DNA of 64,000 bases from WHTX01 sp038255145 (GCA_038255145.1 JBBSLP010000023.1:1-64000), one strand, 5' to 3'; positions 24,186 through 34,592 are shown, counted from the first letter of the stretch. Numbers and translations: made by a program. Notes: generated by a model from the sequence alone, not told the origin.

Positions 24186-24218
24186 CGACAGCACCCGACC
24201 ATGGGCCGGGTGCTGTCG
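24186..24218 (-). terminator. Terminator of the subtilase gene
   Basis: A perfect 12-bp stem (CGACAGCACCCG at 24186-24197, complement at 24207-24218) with a 9-nt loop, 15 bp beyond the subtilase stop and just upstream of pcrA. Confidence 0.8.
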
Positions 24219-24233
24219 CTCAGGGGACGCCCC

Positions 24234-26693
24234 TCAGCTGACCGTGAACGTGGCGTTGACGGTGAAGATGCGACCGTCGGCCAGGAAGACCACGGCCTGG
24301 CTGGCTTGGGCGCCCGACCCCAGGGCCGAGCTGTCGAAGGCCTCACCCATGGCGTAGGGGGCGCTGCCGTCCCAGGCCCGCTGCACGGCGTCCACGAAGA
24401 AGAGCACGTGACCCACCGGGGCCGAGGCCGTCCCCGCCAGTCCCAGCCGCACCGGCCCGGAGACGACGGCACCGTCGAGGGGCCAGGCCACCTCTCCCTG
24501 GGGGCCCAGGGCCACGAGGGAGAAGGGCTGGTCCGGTCGGGTGCGGCCGGTGTTGTCCACCCGGAAGTCGGTGGTGAACGAGGCCCGGCTGCCGTCGGCC
24601 AGAACCACCACCGTCTCCAGCTCGTGAGCCCCGTCGCCGACTCGGAAGGTGTCCAGGCCGTACGCACGGTCGCCCTGGCCGCCGCCCACGTCGTAGCCCG
24701 CCGAGCGCTCGACCTGGATCAGCCGACCGTCCACCAGGAAGCGGACGTGGTCGATGGGGCTGTCGGGGTAGATGGGGGTGAGGAACAGGAAGGCCTCACC
24801 CGACAGGGTGGCGCCCTCCAGCGGTCGGGGGTCGGAGCGGTCCGGAGCGTCCGACAGCCCCACGGCCACGCCTTCGATGCGGCCGTCGCGGACGGTCGTG
24901 GTCGTCGTCGGCATGGTCGTCGACGTCGTCGTGGTGGTCGGGGGCAGCGTCGTCGACGTGGTCGTCGTCGTCGTCGCCGGCGCCGTGGTCGACGTGGTCG
25001 TCGCCGGGGCCGTCGTCGACGTGGTCGGCCCCGGAGCCGTGGTCGACGTCGTGGTGGACGGGGCCATGGTCGTGGTCGTCGTCGGGCCACCACCGGGCGC
25101 CGACAGGGGCTGGCCCATGGCCAGGCGGCCGTAGCCGAAGACGGGATCGGGCCCGCCCTCGCTGACCCGGTCGGTGCGCATCTCCAGCTGGGCCACGATG
25201 TCCCCGGCGGTGACGGGCCGTTCGGCGTTGACCCGTCGCAGGTCCTCGCTGATCAGCGCGGCGGCCCCGGCCACGTGGGGTGACGCCGCCGAAGTGCCGC
25301 CGTAGCCGCCCTGGCAGCCGATGACGTCGCCGAACAGCAGGCCGCTCACCGAGCCCGGAGCGAGCAGGGTGACCCCGGCCCTCCCGTCGAGGGTCGGGCC
25401 CTGGGAGCTGTAGGGCCGCAGGTCGCGACCGCCCTGGGTGCAGTAGGCCCCCACGGTGACGATGCCGGGCACGGCCGCAGGATCAGCCAGGCTGCCCGCG
25501 GTGACCGGGTGCTCGATGGCCGAGGCACCTACGAAGAAGGCATCGAGGCGGGGGTTGCCCGTACCGGCCCGGCGCTCCACCCGCACGTAGAGCGAGGTGG
25601 CCGTGGTGAAGGGGTTGCGCACCCCGAACGCCACGGTGGGCAGGCCCCGCGTCGCCACCCGGCTGACGGTGCACTGGGCGGGGTTGGCGGGATCGTCGGT
25701 CAGGCACAGGGCGAAGTCATCGGCCGGGGCCCCCGTCCACTCGTCCCACTTGAGGTAGACGTCGACCGCACCCTGGGGGGGCAGGTCGAAGCGCTGGTAC
25801 TCGTCGCCGGCCGCCCACTCGTGGCTGCCGTTGCCATCGGTGTCGGTGAACGTGCCCGTGTTGTGCACCAGCGCCTCGTTGCCGGCCGAGTTGACCCACA
25901 CGATCCCCGCAGCCACCGCAGCCCGGGCGCTGGCGTCGGGAGAACCCGGTCCACCCTGGCCGTTGCCCGGCCCGGTGTTGAAGAAGCCGAGGGACATGTT
26001 CACCACGTTCACGCCCCGGGCGATGAGCAGGGGCACGGCTTGGGCCAGGTCGACGGCGTCGTCGACGCACACCCGCAAGAGCGTGGCCGAGGGCGCCATG
26101 TCGTAGACGATCTCGCTCGTGGCCGTGCCGTGGTTGGTGCCGCCCAGGCCCAGGTTGCACAGGTTGATGTCGCCGGCCACGGTCGAGGGCACCTGGCCCG
26201 CGGCCAGGGCGATGTCCCAGTCACCGAAGCCCGTGTCGATCACGGCCACGAGCGTTCCCGCGCCGAGGATGCCGGCCTCGTGCCACCGCGGTGCACCGAC
26301 GTCGGCCACGCCTTCGCCGCCGAAGCCGAACCCGGCCGCCGAGGGAGCCAGGGTGGTCGCCGCACTCGTCACCGGGCGCGAGGCGGGACCCACGGCGCGC
26401 ACGCCGGGCACGGTCACGAGCTCAGCGAAGGGCACGTCGGCCCCCACCTCGATCAGTCCGGGCAGCACGCGCTGCACCACGACACCTCGTCGGACAAGTT
26501 CGGTGAGGACGTTGTCGGCCTGACCCTCCTCCGGCTCGACCACCAGGGTCGAAGCCGAACCGTCCGGGTCGTGGACGCCGAACGCCGACAGGTCGTGCCC
26601 GCCGCCGTCCACCGTCCCCCCGGCCGGGGGTCGCACTGCCGCCAACGTCACAAGGGACGCAGCCATGACGGCCACGCCCACGAAACGCTTCAT
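24234..26693 (-). CDS. Secreted subtilisin-like (S8) serine protease with Thr stalk
   Basis: An 819-residue exported protease. ATG 26693 (AGGAG upstream) begins a signal peptide, MKRFVGVAVMAASLVTLA. The catalytic triad is visible: Asp153 in VAVIDTGFGDWD, His188 in GGTNHGTATSE, Ser468 in GGTSAASPHVAGAAALI, with Asn270 (VNSAGNEA) as oxyanion partner. An insertion with a pre-peptidase-like beta domain lies at about 280-390. After about 538 comes a Thr/Pro stalk of 60-odd residues, then two related beta domains that share the pattern HVRFLVDG/HVLFFVDA, probably Ig-like binding modules. No sorting signal, so it is likely released or non-covalently held. Confidence 0.9.
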   Translation of the reverse strand: MKRFVGVAVMAASLVTLAAVRPPAGGTVDGGGHDLSAFGVHDPDGSASTLVVEPEEGQADNVLTELVRRGVVVQRVLPGLIEVGADVPFAELVTVPGVRAVGPASRPVTSAATTLAPSAAGFGFGGEGVADVGAPRWHEAGILGAGTLVAVIDTGFGDWDIALAAGQVPSTVAGDINLCNLGLGGTNHGTATSEIVYDMAPSATLLRVCVDDAVDLAQAVPLLIARGVNVVNMSLGFFNTGPGNGQGGPGSPDASARAAVAAGIVWVNSAGNEALVHNTGTFTDTDGNGSHEWAAGDEYQRFDLPPQGAVDVYLKWDEWTGAPADDFALCLTDDPANPAQCTVSRVATRGLPTVAFGVRNPFTTATSLYVRVERRAGTGNPRLDAFFVGASAIEHPVTAGSLADPAAVPGIVTVGAYCTQGGRDLRPYSSQGPTLDGRAGVTLLAPGSVSGLLFGDVIGCQGGYGGTSAASPHVAGAAALISEDLRRVNAERPVTAGDIVAQLEMRTDRVSEGGPDPVFGYGRLAMGQPLSAPGGGPTTTTTMAPSTTTSTTAPGPTTSTTAPATTTSTTAPATTTTTTSTTLPPTTTTTSTTMPTTTTTVRDGRIEGVAVGLSDAPDRSDPRPLEGATLSGEAFLFLTPIYPDSPIDHVRFLVDGRLIQVERSAGYDVGGGQGDRAYGLDTFRVGDGAHELETVVVLADGSRASFTTDFRVDNTGRTRPDQPFSLVALGPQGEVAWPLDGAVVSGPVRLGLAGTASAPVGHVLFFVDAVQRAWDGSAPYAMGEAFDSSALGSGAQASQAVVFLADGRIFTVNATFTVS
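24893..25085 (-). repeat. Low-complexity Thr-stalk coding repeat
   Basis: GTC/GTG-rich degenerate triplets on plus encode the (TTT, STTAP, ATTTST) stalk of the subtilase on minus. The arrays are imperfect but could recombine and change stalk length. Confidence 0.8.
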
Positions 26694-26922
26694 GGGGTGT
26701 TCCCGCTCCTGTGGCCCCGGAGGGCCGATCCCGCGCCCCCCATCCAGGTGAGGGGCACGCCGCTCCCCCAGGTCTATCGTCCCAGGCCCCGAACGGCTAC
26801 CCTCCACGCTCCCTACGGGGGGTAGGGGTACGACTTTCGTTCACCGATAGAGGGCAACAATGCAACATCGCCGTCCCCGGGATCGGTCAGGTGCTGCGCC
26901 TCGATCCCTCTGACCAGGTACA
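26694..26922. other. 229-bp gap with subtilase promoter region
   Basis: No gene is seen between the subtilase start and the guaA stop. The gap contains a small palindrome CCCTAC-GGGGG-GTAGGG (26811-26827), about 118 bp upstream of the subtilase ATG, which could be an operator. No convincing -10/-35 pair was fixed. Confidence 0.4.
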
Positions 26923-28485
26923 TCACTCCCACTCGATGGTGCCGGGGGGCTTGGAGGTGATGTCATAGGCCACCCGGTTGATGCCGGGGACCTCGCCGAT
27001 GATGCGGCTGACCATGCGATCCAACAGGTCGTAGGGCAGACGGGCCCAGTCGGCCGTCATGGCGTCCTCCGAGGTGACGGCCCGGATGATGATGGGGTGG
27101 CCGTAGGTGCGCTCGTCGCCCATGACCCCCACGGAGCGGATGTCGGGCAGCACGGCGAAGGCCTGCCAGATCTCCCGCTCGAGCCCGGCGGCGCGGATCT
27201 CCTCGCGCACGATGGCGTCGGCCCGCTGCAGGGTGGCCACCCGCTCCTCGGTCACCTCGCCGATGATGCGCACCGACAGGCCCGGCCCGGGGAAGGGCTG
27301 GCGCCAGACGATCTCGTCGGGCAGGCCCAGTTCGCTGCCCAGGGCCCGCACCTCGTCCTTGAACAGGGAGCGCAACGGCTCGACCAGGTCGAAGTCGAGG
27401 TCGTCGGGCAGTCCGCCCACGTTGTGGTGGCTCTTGATCTTGGCCGCGGTGGACGTCCCCGATTCGATGACGTCGGGGTAGAGCGTGCCCTGGACGAGGA
27501 ACTTGGCCTCGTCGAGCCCGCCGCGGGCCTCTTCGAAGACGCGGATGAACAGCTCGCCCACGACCTTGCGCTTGGCCTCGGGGTCGATGACGCCGGCCAG
27601 GCGGTCGAAGAAGCGGTCCCCGGCCCGCACGTGGATGAGCTCCATGCCCATGTTGCGGTGGAACGCGTCCTCGACCTGGGCGGGCTCGTCGGCCCGCATG
27701 AGGCCCGTGTCGACGAACACGCAGGTCAGCCGGGATCCAATGGCCCGATGGACCAGGGTGGCGGCCACGGCCGAGTCGACCCCGCCCGACAGGCCGCAGA
27801 TGGCCCGCCCGTCACCGATCTGTTCGGTGATGGCGTCGATGGAGGCGTCGATGATCGACGACGTCGTCCACGACTGGTCAGCCCCGCAGGCATCGACGAG
27901 GAAGCGCTCGAGGTAGCGCGGCCCGAACTCGGTGTGGCCGACCTCGGGGTGGAACTGCAGGCCGAACAACCCCCGGCCCCGGTGTTCGAGGGCGGCCACG
28001 GGGCAGGTGTCGGTGGTGGCCGTGATCTCGAAGCCCGGCGGCACCTCGCTGATGGCGTCGAAGTGGCTCATCCACACCGTCTGGGAAGCGGGCAACTCGC
28101 GGCCGAGCAGGCCGGGCTCGGTGACCCGCAGTTCGGTGCGCCCGTACTCGCCCCGCCCCGTGGCCGCGACCCGGCCACCGAGCTGGTCGGCGATGAGCTG
28201 GGCGCCGTAGCAGATGCCCAGCACGGGAACGTCGAGGTCGAAGATCTCGGGGTCGAGCTTGGGGGCGCCTTCGACGTGCACCGACTTGGGCCCCCCCGAC
28301 AGCACCAGGCCGGCGGGGCTGCGCCGGGCCACCTCGGCCGCGGTGATGGTGTGGGGCACGATCTCGGAGTAGACGTGGGCCTCGCGGATGCGCCGGGCGA
28401 TGAGCTGGGCGTACTGGGCGCCGAAGTCGACCACGAGCACGGTGTCCTCGCCGGTGGCGAACCCACCGGGGACGGGGTGGGTCAC
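26923..28485 (-). CDS. guaA: GMP synthase (glutamine-hydrolysing)
   Basis: A 520-residue enzyme converting XMP to GMP. The class I glutamine amidotransferase half has VVDFGAQYAQLIARRIRE, the nucleophile elbow LGICYGAQLIAD and the histidine-glutamate pair in LQFHPEVGHTEFG. The ATP pyrophosphatase half has the PP-loop GLSGGVDSAV, and the dimerisation domain ends DITSKPPGTIEWE. GTG 28485 lies one nt after the guaB3 stop (TGACGTG), so the two genes are one transcription unit. Confidence 0.97.
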   Translation of the reverse strand: MTHPVPGGFATGEDTVLVVDFGAQYAQLIARRIREAHVYSEIVPHTITAAEVARRSPAGLVLSGGPKSVHVEGAPKLDPEIFDLDVPVLGICYGAQLIADQLGGRVAATGRGEYGRTELRVTEPGLLGRELPASQTVWMSHFDAISEVPPGFEITATTDTCPVAALEHRGRGLFGLQFHPEVGHTEFGPRYLERFLVDACGADQSWTTSSIIDASIDAITEQIGDGRAICGLSGGVDSAVAATLVHRAIGSRLTCVFVDTGLMRADEPAQVEDAFHRNMGMELIHVRAGDRFFDRLAGVIDPEAKRKVVGELFIRVFEEARGGLDEAKFLVQGTLYPDVIESGTSTAAKIKSHHNVGGLPDDLDFDLVEPLRSLFKDEVRALGSELGLPDEIVWRQPFPGPGLSVRIIGEVTEERVATLQRADAIVREEIRAAGLEREIWQAFAVLPDIRSVGVMGDERTYGHPIIIRAVTSEDAMTADWARLPYDLLDRMVSRIIGEVPGINRVAYDITSKPPGTIEWE

Positions 28486-28486
28486 G

Positions 28487-29629
28487 TCAGCTCCCCACGA
28501 CAGGCGAGGACGAGGGCGCCGACGCCGGCGATACCATCAGCTCGGCCTTCTGGAACTCCTTGAGCGTCTCGTAGCCGCAGGTGGCCATGGCCCGCCGCAG
28601 ACCGCCGGCCAGGTTGAGGCGCCCCTCGGGATCGTGGGCCGGGCCCTCGAGGATCTCGGCCAGGGTGCCGGCCACGCCGACCTGGAGGCGCTCTCCCCGG
28701 GGCAGGCTCTGGTGGGCCGCGGACATGGCCCAGTGCCAGCCCCGGCCCGGGGCCTCGGCCGCGGCGGCGAAGGGGGCGCCGACCATGACGGCGTCGGCGC
28801 CGCAGACCACGGCCCGGGCCATGTCGCCACCGGTGGACATGCCGCCATCGGCGATGACGTGGCAGTAGACCCCGGTCTCGTCGAGGTGGCGCATGCGGGC
28901 GGCGCGGGCGTCGGCCACGGCCGTGGCCTGGGGCACGCCCACGCCCAGCACGCGGTTGATGGTCGAGCTGCGACCGGCGCCGATGCCCACGAGGATGCCC
29001 GCGGCCCCGGTGCGCATCAGGTGCAGGGCGGCCTGGTAGCTGGCGCAACCGCCGACCATGACGGGCACGGGCAGGTTGCGGATGAACTGCTTGAGGTTGA
29101 GCGGCTCGCGGTTGCGGGACACGTGCTCGGCCGACACCACGGTGCCGGTGATGATGAGCAGGTCGGGCTCGGCCGCCAGGATGGGGGCCAGGAGCGTCTC
29201 GGCCCGCTGGGGGCTGACGGCCCCGGCGGTGATGACCCCCCCGGCGCGGATCTCCATCAGCCGGGCCTGGACCAGGTCGGGCTGGATGGGCTCGCGGTAG
29301 GCCTCCTGCAGGCGCAGGGTGGCCTTGTCACCGTGGAGCTCGGCCAGCTCCTCGTAGAGGGGCTCGGGGTCCTCGTAGCGGGTCCACAGGCCCTCGAGGT
29401 TGAGGATGCCCAGCCCGCCCAACCGGCCGATGGCGATGGCCGTGGCCGGGCTGACCACGCTGTCCATGGGGGCGGCGAGGATGGGCAGGTCGAAGCGGTA
29501 CGCGTCGATCTGCCAGGAGATGTCCACGTCCTCGGGGTCACGGGTGCGGCGACTGGGGACGATGGACAGCTCGGCGAGGGAGTACCCCCGCCGGCCCGCT
29601 TTGCCCAACCCGACTTCGATCTCGGCCAC
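28487..29629 (-). CDS. guaB3: GuaB3 family IMP dehydrogenase-related protein
   Basis: A 380-residue TIM-barrel of the IMPDH/GMP reductase superfamily without CBS domains, the actinobacterial GuaB3 type (starts AEIEVGLGKAGRRGYSL; AAPMDSVVSP; VIADGGMSTGGDMARA). The loop that in IMPDH carries the catalytic cysteine reads GIGAGRSSTINRV, with serines instead. Its reaction is therefore uncertain: an altered IMPDH-like or reductase-like activity. I chose GTG 29629 because GGAGG stands nine nt upstream and homologues begin M-x-EIxxG; GTG 29638 and GTG 29665 are in-frame alternatives. It is co-transcribed with guaA. Confidence 0.85.
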   Translation of the reverse strand: MAEIEVGLGKAGRRGYSLAELSIVPSRRTRDPEDVDISWQIDAYRFDLPILAAPMDSVVSPATAIAIGRLGGLGILNLEGLWTRYEDPEPLYEELAELHGDKATLRLQEAYREPIQPDLVQARLMEIRAGGVITAGAVSPQRAETLLAPILAAEPDLLIITGTVVSAEHVSRNREPLNLKQFIRNLPVPVMVGGCASYQAALHLMRTGAAGILVGIGAGRSSTINRVLGVGVPQATAVADARAARMRHLDETGVYCHVIADGGMSTGGDMARAVVCGADAVMVGAPFAAAAEAPGRGWHWAMSAAHQSLPRGERLQVGVAGTLAEILEGPAHDPEGRLNLAGGLRRAMATCGYETLKEFQKAELMVSPASAPSSSPVVGS

Positions 29630-29714
29630 GTCGGACACCCTCCGGGGTCGACCAGGGAACGGCACATGCTAACTGGTGCGGCCCATCCCTCTCGGAGCGG
29701 GGGCCCCTGCGGAC

Positions 29715-31178
29715 TCAGGCGACATCGAGAGCGTCGGCCGTGCGCTGCAACAGGTCCCACAGGGCAGCCACGTGGCGGAGCTCGGTGCCGGCGGCACCGA
29801 TGGACACCCGCAGCACGTAGCGACCGTCGAGCCGGGTGTGGCTCAGGTAGGCCCGGCCGGTGGCGTTGACCGCCTCGAGCAGGGCCTGGTTGCGCCGGTC
29901 ATCCGCATCGGGGTCCGCGCCCGGGTCGTCGTCACGCAGGCGCAGGCACACCAGGTTGAGTGGCGCGGGCACCACCAGCTCGAAACGGGGGTCCCCGGCC
30001 ACCCAACGGGCCAGCTCGGCCCCCAGGGCCACGTGGGCCCGCACGTGGTGGCGCAGGCCCTCGGCCCCGTAGTGGCGGAGCACGAACCACAGCTTCAGGG
30101 CCCGGAAGCGCCGACCCAGGGGCACCTGCCAGTCCCGGTAGTCGATGACCGCTCCCGATTCGCTGGCCGCGTTGCGCAGGAACTCGGGCAGGATCGACAG
30201 GGCATCGATGAGGGGGGCCCGATCGGCCACCCAGAAGCAATCGCAGTCGAAGTTGGTGAACAGCCACTTGTGGGGGTTGGTACAGAAGCTGTCGACCCCG
30301 TCGAGGCCGTCGAGGCCGTCGAGCACCCAACGCAGCTCGGGGCACACGGCGGCGGCGCCCATCATGGCCCCGTCCACGTGCAGCCAGGCCTGGTGCCCGG
30401 CGGTGAGGCGCCCCACCGCAGCCACGGGGTCCACCGCCCCCGACGAGGTCGTGCCCACGGTGGCCACGACGAGGAACGGCACCCGACCGGCGGCGACGTC
30501 CTCGGCCATGGCCCGCTCCAGGGCGTCGACATCGAGGGCGAAGCCGGCGTCCACGTCCACCAGGCGGAGCTGGTCGGGGGCCAGGCCGGCGATGCGGCAT
30601 GCCTTCTCCACCGAGGAGTGGGCCTGGGTCGAGGTGTAGGCCACGAGGTCAGCCGGCTGCGCTCGTCGGCCCTGGGCCCGCTGGCGGGCGGCGAGCACGG
30701 CGCACAGCACGGCGGAAGAGGCGCTGTCCTGGATGACCCCACCCCCCGGTCCCGACGACCGGAAGCGGTCGGGCAGGCCAAGTAGCTCGGCCATCCAGTC
30801 GAGCACGTGGGTCTCGAGCTCGGTGCACGCCGGGCTGGTGGCCCACAACATGCCCTGCACCCCCAGACCGGCCGACAGCAGCTCGCCGAGGATGGACGGT
30901 CCCGAGGCGTTGGCCGGGAAGTAGGCGAAGAAGTTGGGCGACTGCCAGTGGGTGATGCCGTCGAGCAGCAGGGGACCCACGTCGCCGAGCACATCGGCGA
31001 ACGGCTCGGGATGTTCGGGCGGGTGTTCGGGCAACCGGGCCCGGATGTCGCCGGGGGCCAAGGTGGACAGCACGGGCAGGTCCTCGACCTGTTCCATGTA
31101 CCGGGCCACCCACTCGACCACCGCCGCCCCCTGACGGCGGAACTCGTCGGGGGTCATGTGGTAGCTGCGCTCGCCCAT
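29715..31178 (-). CDS. Group II PLP-dependent decarboxylase (aromatic amino acid type)
   Basis: A 487-residue decarboxylase. N-terminal features SPNFFAYFPANASGPSILGE and ATSPACTELETHVLDWMAELLGLP match aromatic-L-amino-acid decarboxylases; the PLP lysine is in TNPHKWLFTNFDCDCFWV. The cofactor-binding aspartate is in WLHVDGAMMGAAA, where most family members read HVDAAYAG. The short repeat (GLD)3 near residue 290 is unusual. Likely substrates are aromatic amino acids, giving amines such as tryptamine or phenylethylamine, but this cannot be read from sequence. A start at residue 8 (MTPDEFRRQG) is possible. It stands alone. Confidence 0.85.
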   Translation of the reverse strand: MGERSYHMTPDEFRRQGAAVVEWVARYMEQVEDLPVLSTLAPGDIRARLPEHPPEHPEPFADVLGDVGPLLLDGITHWQSPNFFAYFPANASGPSILGELLSAGLGVQGMLWATSPACTELETHVLDWMAELLGLPDRFRSSGPGGGVIQDSASSAVLCAVLAARQRAQGRRAQPADLVAYTSTQAHSSVEKACRIAGLAPDQLRLVDVDAGFALDVDALERAMAEDVAAGRVPFLVVATVGTTSSGAVDPVAAVGRLTAGHQAWLHVDGAMMGAAAVCPELRWVLDGLDGLDGVDSFCTNPHKWLFTNFDCDCFWVADRAPLIDALSILPEFLRNAASESGAVIDYRDWQVPLGRRFRALKLWFVLRHYGAEGLRHHVRAHVALGAELARWVAGDPRFELVVPAPLNLVCLRLRDDDPGADPDADDRRNQALLEAVNATGRAYLSHTRLDGRYVLRVSIGAAGTELRHVAALWDLLQRTADALDVA

Positions 31179-31279
31179 CCCTCCAGGACAGCACGCCCGG
31201 CCCCACCGCCGCCGCTCAGGATCCGAACACCTGGGTCATGGCGGCTCGACCCCGATGGCGGCGCAGGGCGGGGCGAGCG

Positions 31280-32053
31280 TCAGGTGGTGGGGTCGCTCTC
31301 GGCCACGACCTCGGGCTCGACGGCGCCGGAGGGGCCGACGGGGGCAGGGTCGGGCTCGGTGCCCGTGGCGATGGCCAGCAGCTGGGTCAGCATGCGGGCC
31401 GTGGCCCCCCACACCGTGTCCCCGGTCAGCTCGTAGAAGAACATGGGCCGCCAGCTCTGGCCGTGTTCGGCCACCAGGTGGGGGGGCATGGGCCACCACT
31501 CCTGGTGGAACACGCCGTCCTCGAGGAGCTCGTCCACGGGCACGTGGAGGATGGCGGCCACCTCGACAGGCTGGGCCCGCAACGCAGGGAGACGGTGCAC
31601 GAAGCCCACGTAGGGCTCGATCATGGCCGCCGAGGCGATGGTGGCCAGCGGGTCCAACCGTCCGAACAGGTCCACCGACCCCCGATCGAGGCCGATCTCC
31701 TCCTCGGCCTCCCGTAGGGCGGTGACCGACAGGTCGGCATCGGCCTCCTCGCGACCACCGCCGGGGAAGCTGACCTCGCCCGAGTGGGAGCGCATGGCCG
31801 CGGGCCGGCGGGTGAGCAGCAGCCGCAGACCATCGGCCCCCTGGTAGAGGGGCACGAGGACAGCGGCGTGGCGGCGGATGGGGAAGGGCTCGAGCACCGG
31901 GGTGCGCAGCGGCCGGGCCCCGAGGGCCGTCTGGACCCGATCCATGGTCAGACGGCGCCGGGCCGGGGGCAGGTGGGCCCACGGCGCGACGCTGCCGGCG
32001 CGAACGCCGACGGGCCGGGGGATGACCTGGGCGCCGCCCCGGGTGGCGTGCAC
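31280..32053 (-). CDS. Nudix hydrolase, CoA pyrophosphatase-like
   Basis: A 257-residue Nudix protein. The Nudix box is complete: GGGREEADADLSVTALREAE followed by EEIG. The preceding RPAAMRSHSGEVSFPGG is typical of the NudL/CoAse group, which cleaves CoA or acyl-CoA to phosphopantetheine and ADP derivatives. GTG 32053 lies one nt after the stop of the upstream small gene (TGACGTG), so I prefer it to the longer open frame starting at 32122. N- and C-termini are Pro/Ala-rich. Confidence 0.85.
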   Translation of the reverse strand: MHATRGGAQVIPRPVGVRAGSVAPWAHLPPARRRLTMDRVQTALGARPLRTPVLEPFPIRRHAAVLVPLYQGADGLRLLLTRRPAAMRSHSGEVSFPGGGREEADADLSVTALREAEEEIGLDRGSVDLFGRLDPLATIASAAMIEPYVGFVHRLPALRAQPVEVAAILHVPVDELLEDGVFHQEWWPMPPHLVAEHGQSWRPMFFYELTGDTVWGATARMLTQLLAIATGTEPDPAPVGPSGAVEPEVVAESDPTT

Positions 32054-32054
32054 G

Positions 32055-32294
32055 TCAGCTGAGGACCGGGGCCGGCGACGCCGGGGGGTTGGCCAGGAGC
32101 TCGAGGAGCTCGCGCAGCCCACCGGTCTTCAGGTTGGCCAGGGTGCGACCGGGTGGGGTCTCGGCCCGCTCCCACTCCATCCAGAAGGCCAGCAGCCGGG
32201 CGGGGTCGGCCGGGGGGCGGATGACCGGGGCCACCGGCTCACCCCCGGCGTCGCGGGGGCTCTTGCCGACTTCGTCGAGCTGCACCGGATCCAT
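32055..32294 (-). CDS. Small hypothetical protein coupled to the Nudix gene
   Basis: A 79-residue protein of unknown function (begins MDPVQLDEVGKSPRDAGGE). The C-terminal half, WMEWERAETPPGRTLANLKT followed by GGLRELLELLA, looks like two helices around a PPGR turn. No membrane segment or known motif. ATG 32294 has TACGAT exactly 7 nt before it; ATG 32303 overlaps that box and is less likely. Its stop is one nt from the Nudix GTG, so the two proteins are probably made together and may act together. Confidence 0.7.
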   Translation of the reverse strand: MDPVQLDEVGKSPRDAGGEPVAPVIRPPADPARLLAFWMEWERAETPPGRTLANLKTGGLRELLELLANPPASPAPVLS

Positions 32295-32301
32295 GCCTGG
32301 C

Positions 32302-32307
32302 ATCGTA
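32302..32307 (-). promoter_or_regulatory. -10 box of the small gene/Nudix operon (leaderless-type)
   Basis: On minus, TACGAT, 7 nt, ATG 32294. Confidence 0.45.
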
Positions 32308-32356
32308 CCCAGTGCACCCGACCTGCCCTGGAAGGCAGACGGGGTCGGGAACGGGA

Positions 32357-32382
32357 ACGGCCGGCCCCGAGGGGCCGGCCGT
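32357..32382 (-). terminator. Terminator of groESL
   Basis: An 11-bp perfect stem (ACGGCCGGCCC at 32357-32367, complement at 32372-32382) with a 4-nt loop, about 47 bp after the groEL stop. Confidence 0.8.
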
Positions 32383-32428
32383 CACGTGTTGCGACTGCTG
32401 GTGGGCAGAAGCGACAGAGGGGGATGAA

Positions 32429-34087
<1,659 letters not shown>

Positions 34088-34096
34088 GTAGTGCCC

Positions 34097-34390
34097 TTAC
34101 TTCTTGACGATGGCCAGCACGTCACGGGAGGAGAGGATCAGTAGATCCTCGCCCTCGACCGCGATCTCCGTGCCGCCATACTTGCTGTAGACGACGGTGT
34201 CGCCGACCTTGACGTCGGTGGGGATGAGCTCGCCCGAGGTGTCCGAGCGCTTGCCCGGGCCGACAGCGAGGACTTCACCCTGCTGCGGCTTCTCCTTGGC
34301 GGTATCGGGGATGACGAGGCCGGACACGGTCCGCTCCTCGGCTTCGTTGGGGCGCACGACGATGCGGTCGTCGAGGGGCTGAAGGTTCAC
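34097..34390 (-). CDS. groES: Co-chaperonin GroES (10 kDa)
   Basis: A 97-residue lid of the GroEL chamber. It starts NLQPLDDRIVVRPNEAEERT, has the mobile loop TVSGLVIPDTAKEKPQQG, and ends DVLAIVKK. GTG 34390 is chosen from the family N-terminus and GGAGG eight nt upstream; the open frame to 34462 runs through the CIRCE element and is not coding. Confidence 0.97.
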   Translation of the reverse strand: MNLQPLDDRIVVRPNEAEERTVSGLVIPDTAKEKPQQGEVLAVGPGKRSDTSGELIPTDVKVGDTVVYSKYGGTEIAVEGEDLLILSSRDVLAIVKK

Positions 34391-34449
34391 GGTTGAGCCT
34401 CCGGTTTGTTCTGGCGCCAAGCCCCTGCGACCTGGCGCTCCGAGATGCG

Positions 34450-34476
34450 TTAGCACTCTCACCGTTCGAGTGCTAA
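34450..34476. promoter_or_regulatory. CIRCE operator (HrcA binding site)
   Basis: TTAGCACTC (34450-34458), a 9-nt spacer, GAGTGCTAA (34468-34476): a perfect match to the CIRCE consensus. It follows directly after the groES -10 box, so HrcA binding would block transcription start until heat shock. hrcA itself is not in the window. Confidence 0.97.
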
Positions 34477-34505
34477 CGATAGGCGGTCCGGGAGGCGCTG
34501 GGCAA
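34476..34505 (-). promoter_or_regulatory. groESL promoter
   Basis: On minus: -35 TTGCCC (34500-34505), 18-bp spacer, -10 TATCGT (34476-34481), immediately before CIRCE. This is a SigA-type promoter. Confidence 0.65.
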
Positions 34506-34592
34506 GTGCCCTCCTCCAGAGCACCCCCGGAGCACCTCCCGACCGGCCCGGACCCTGGTCAGGCCGATGCGGCTGCGCGGCGACGCCGCCGC

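Noticed and set aside
24893..25085. Repeat array as possible CRISPR
   Set aside because: The units are degenerate triplet-based coding repeats for the Thr stalk, with no spacers.
26811..26827. CCCTAC/GTAGGG palindrome as a NarL-type site
   Set aside because: Half-site match is partial and nothing else supports that regulator; kept only as a palindrome in the gap description.
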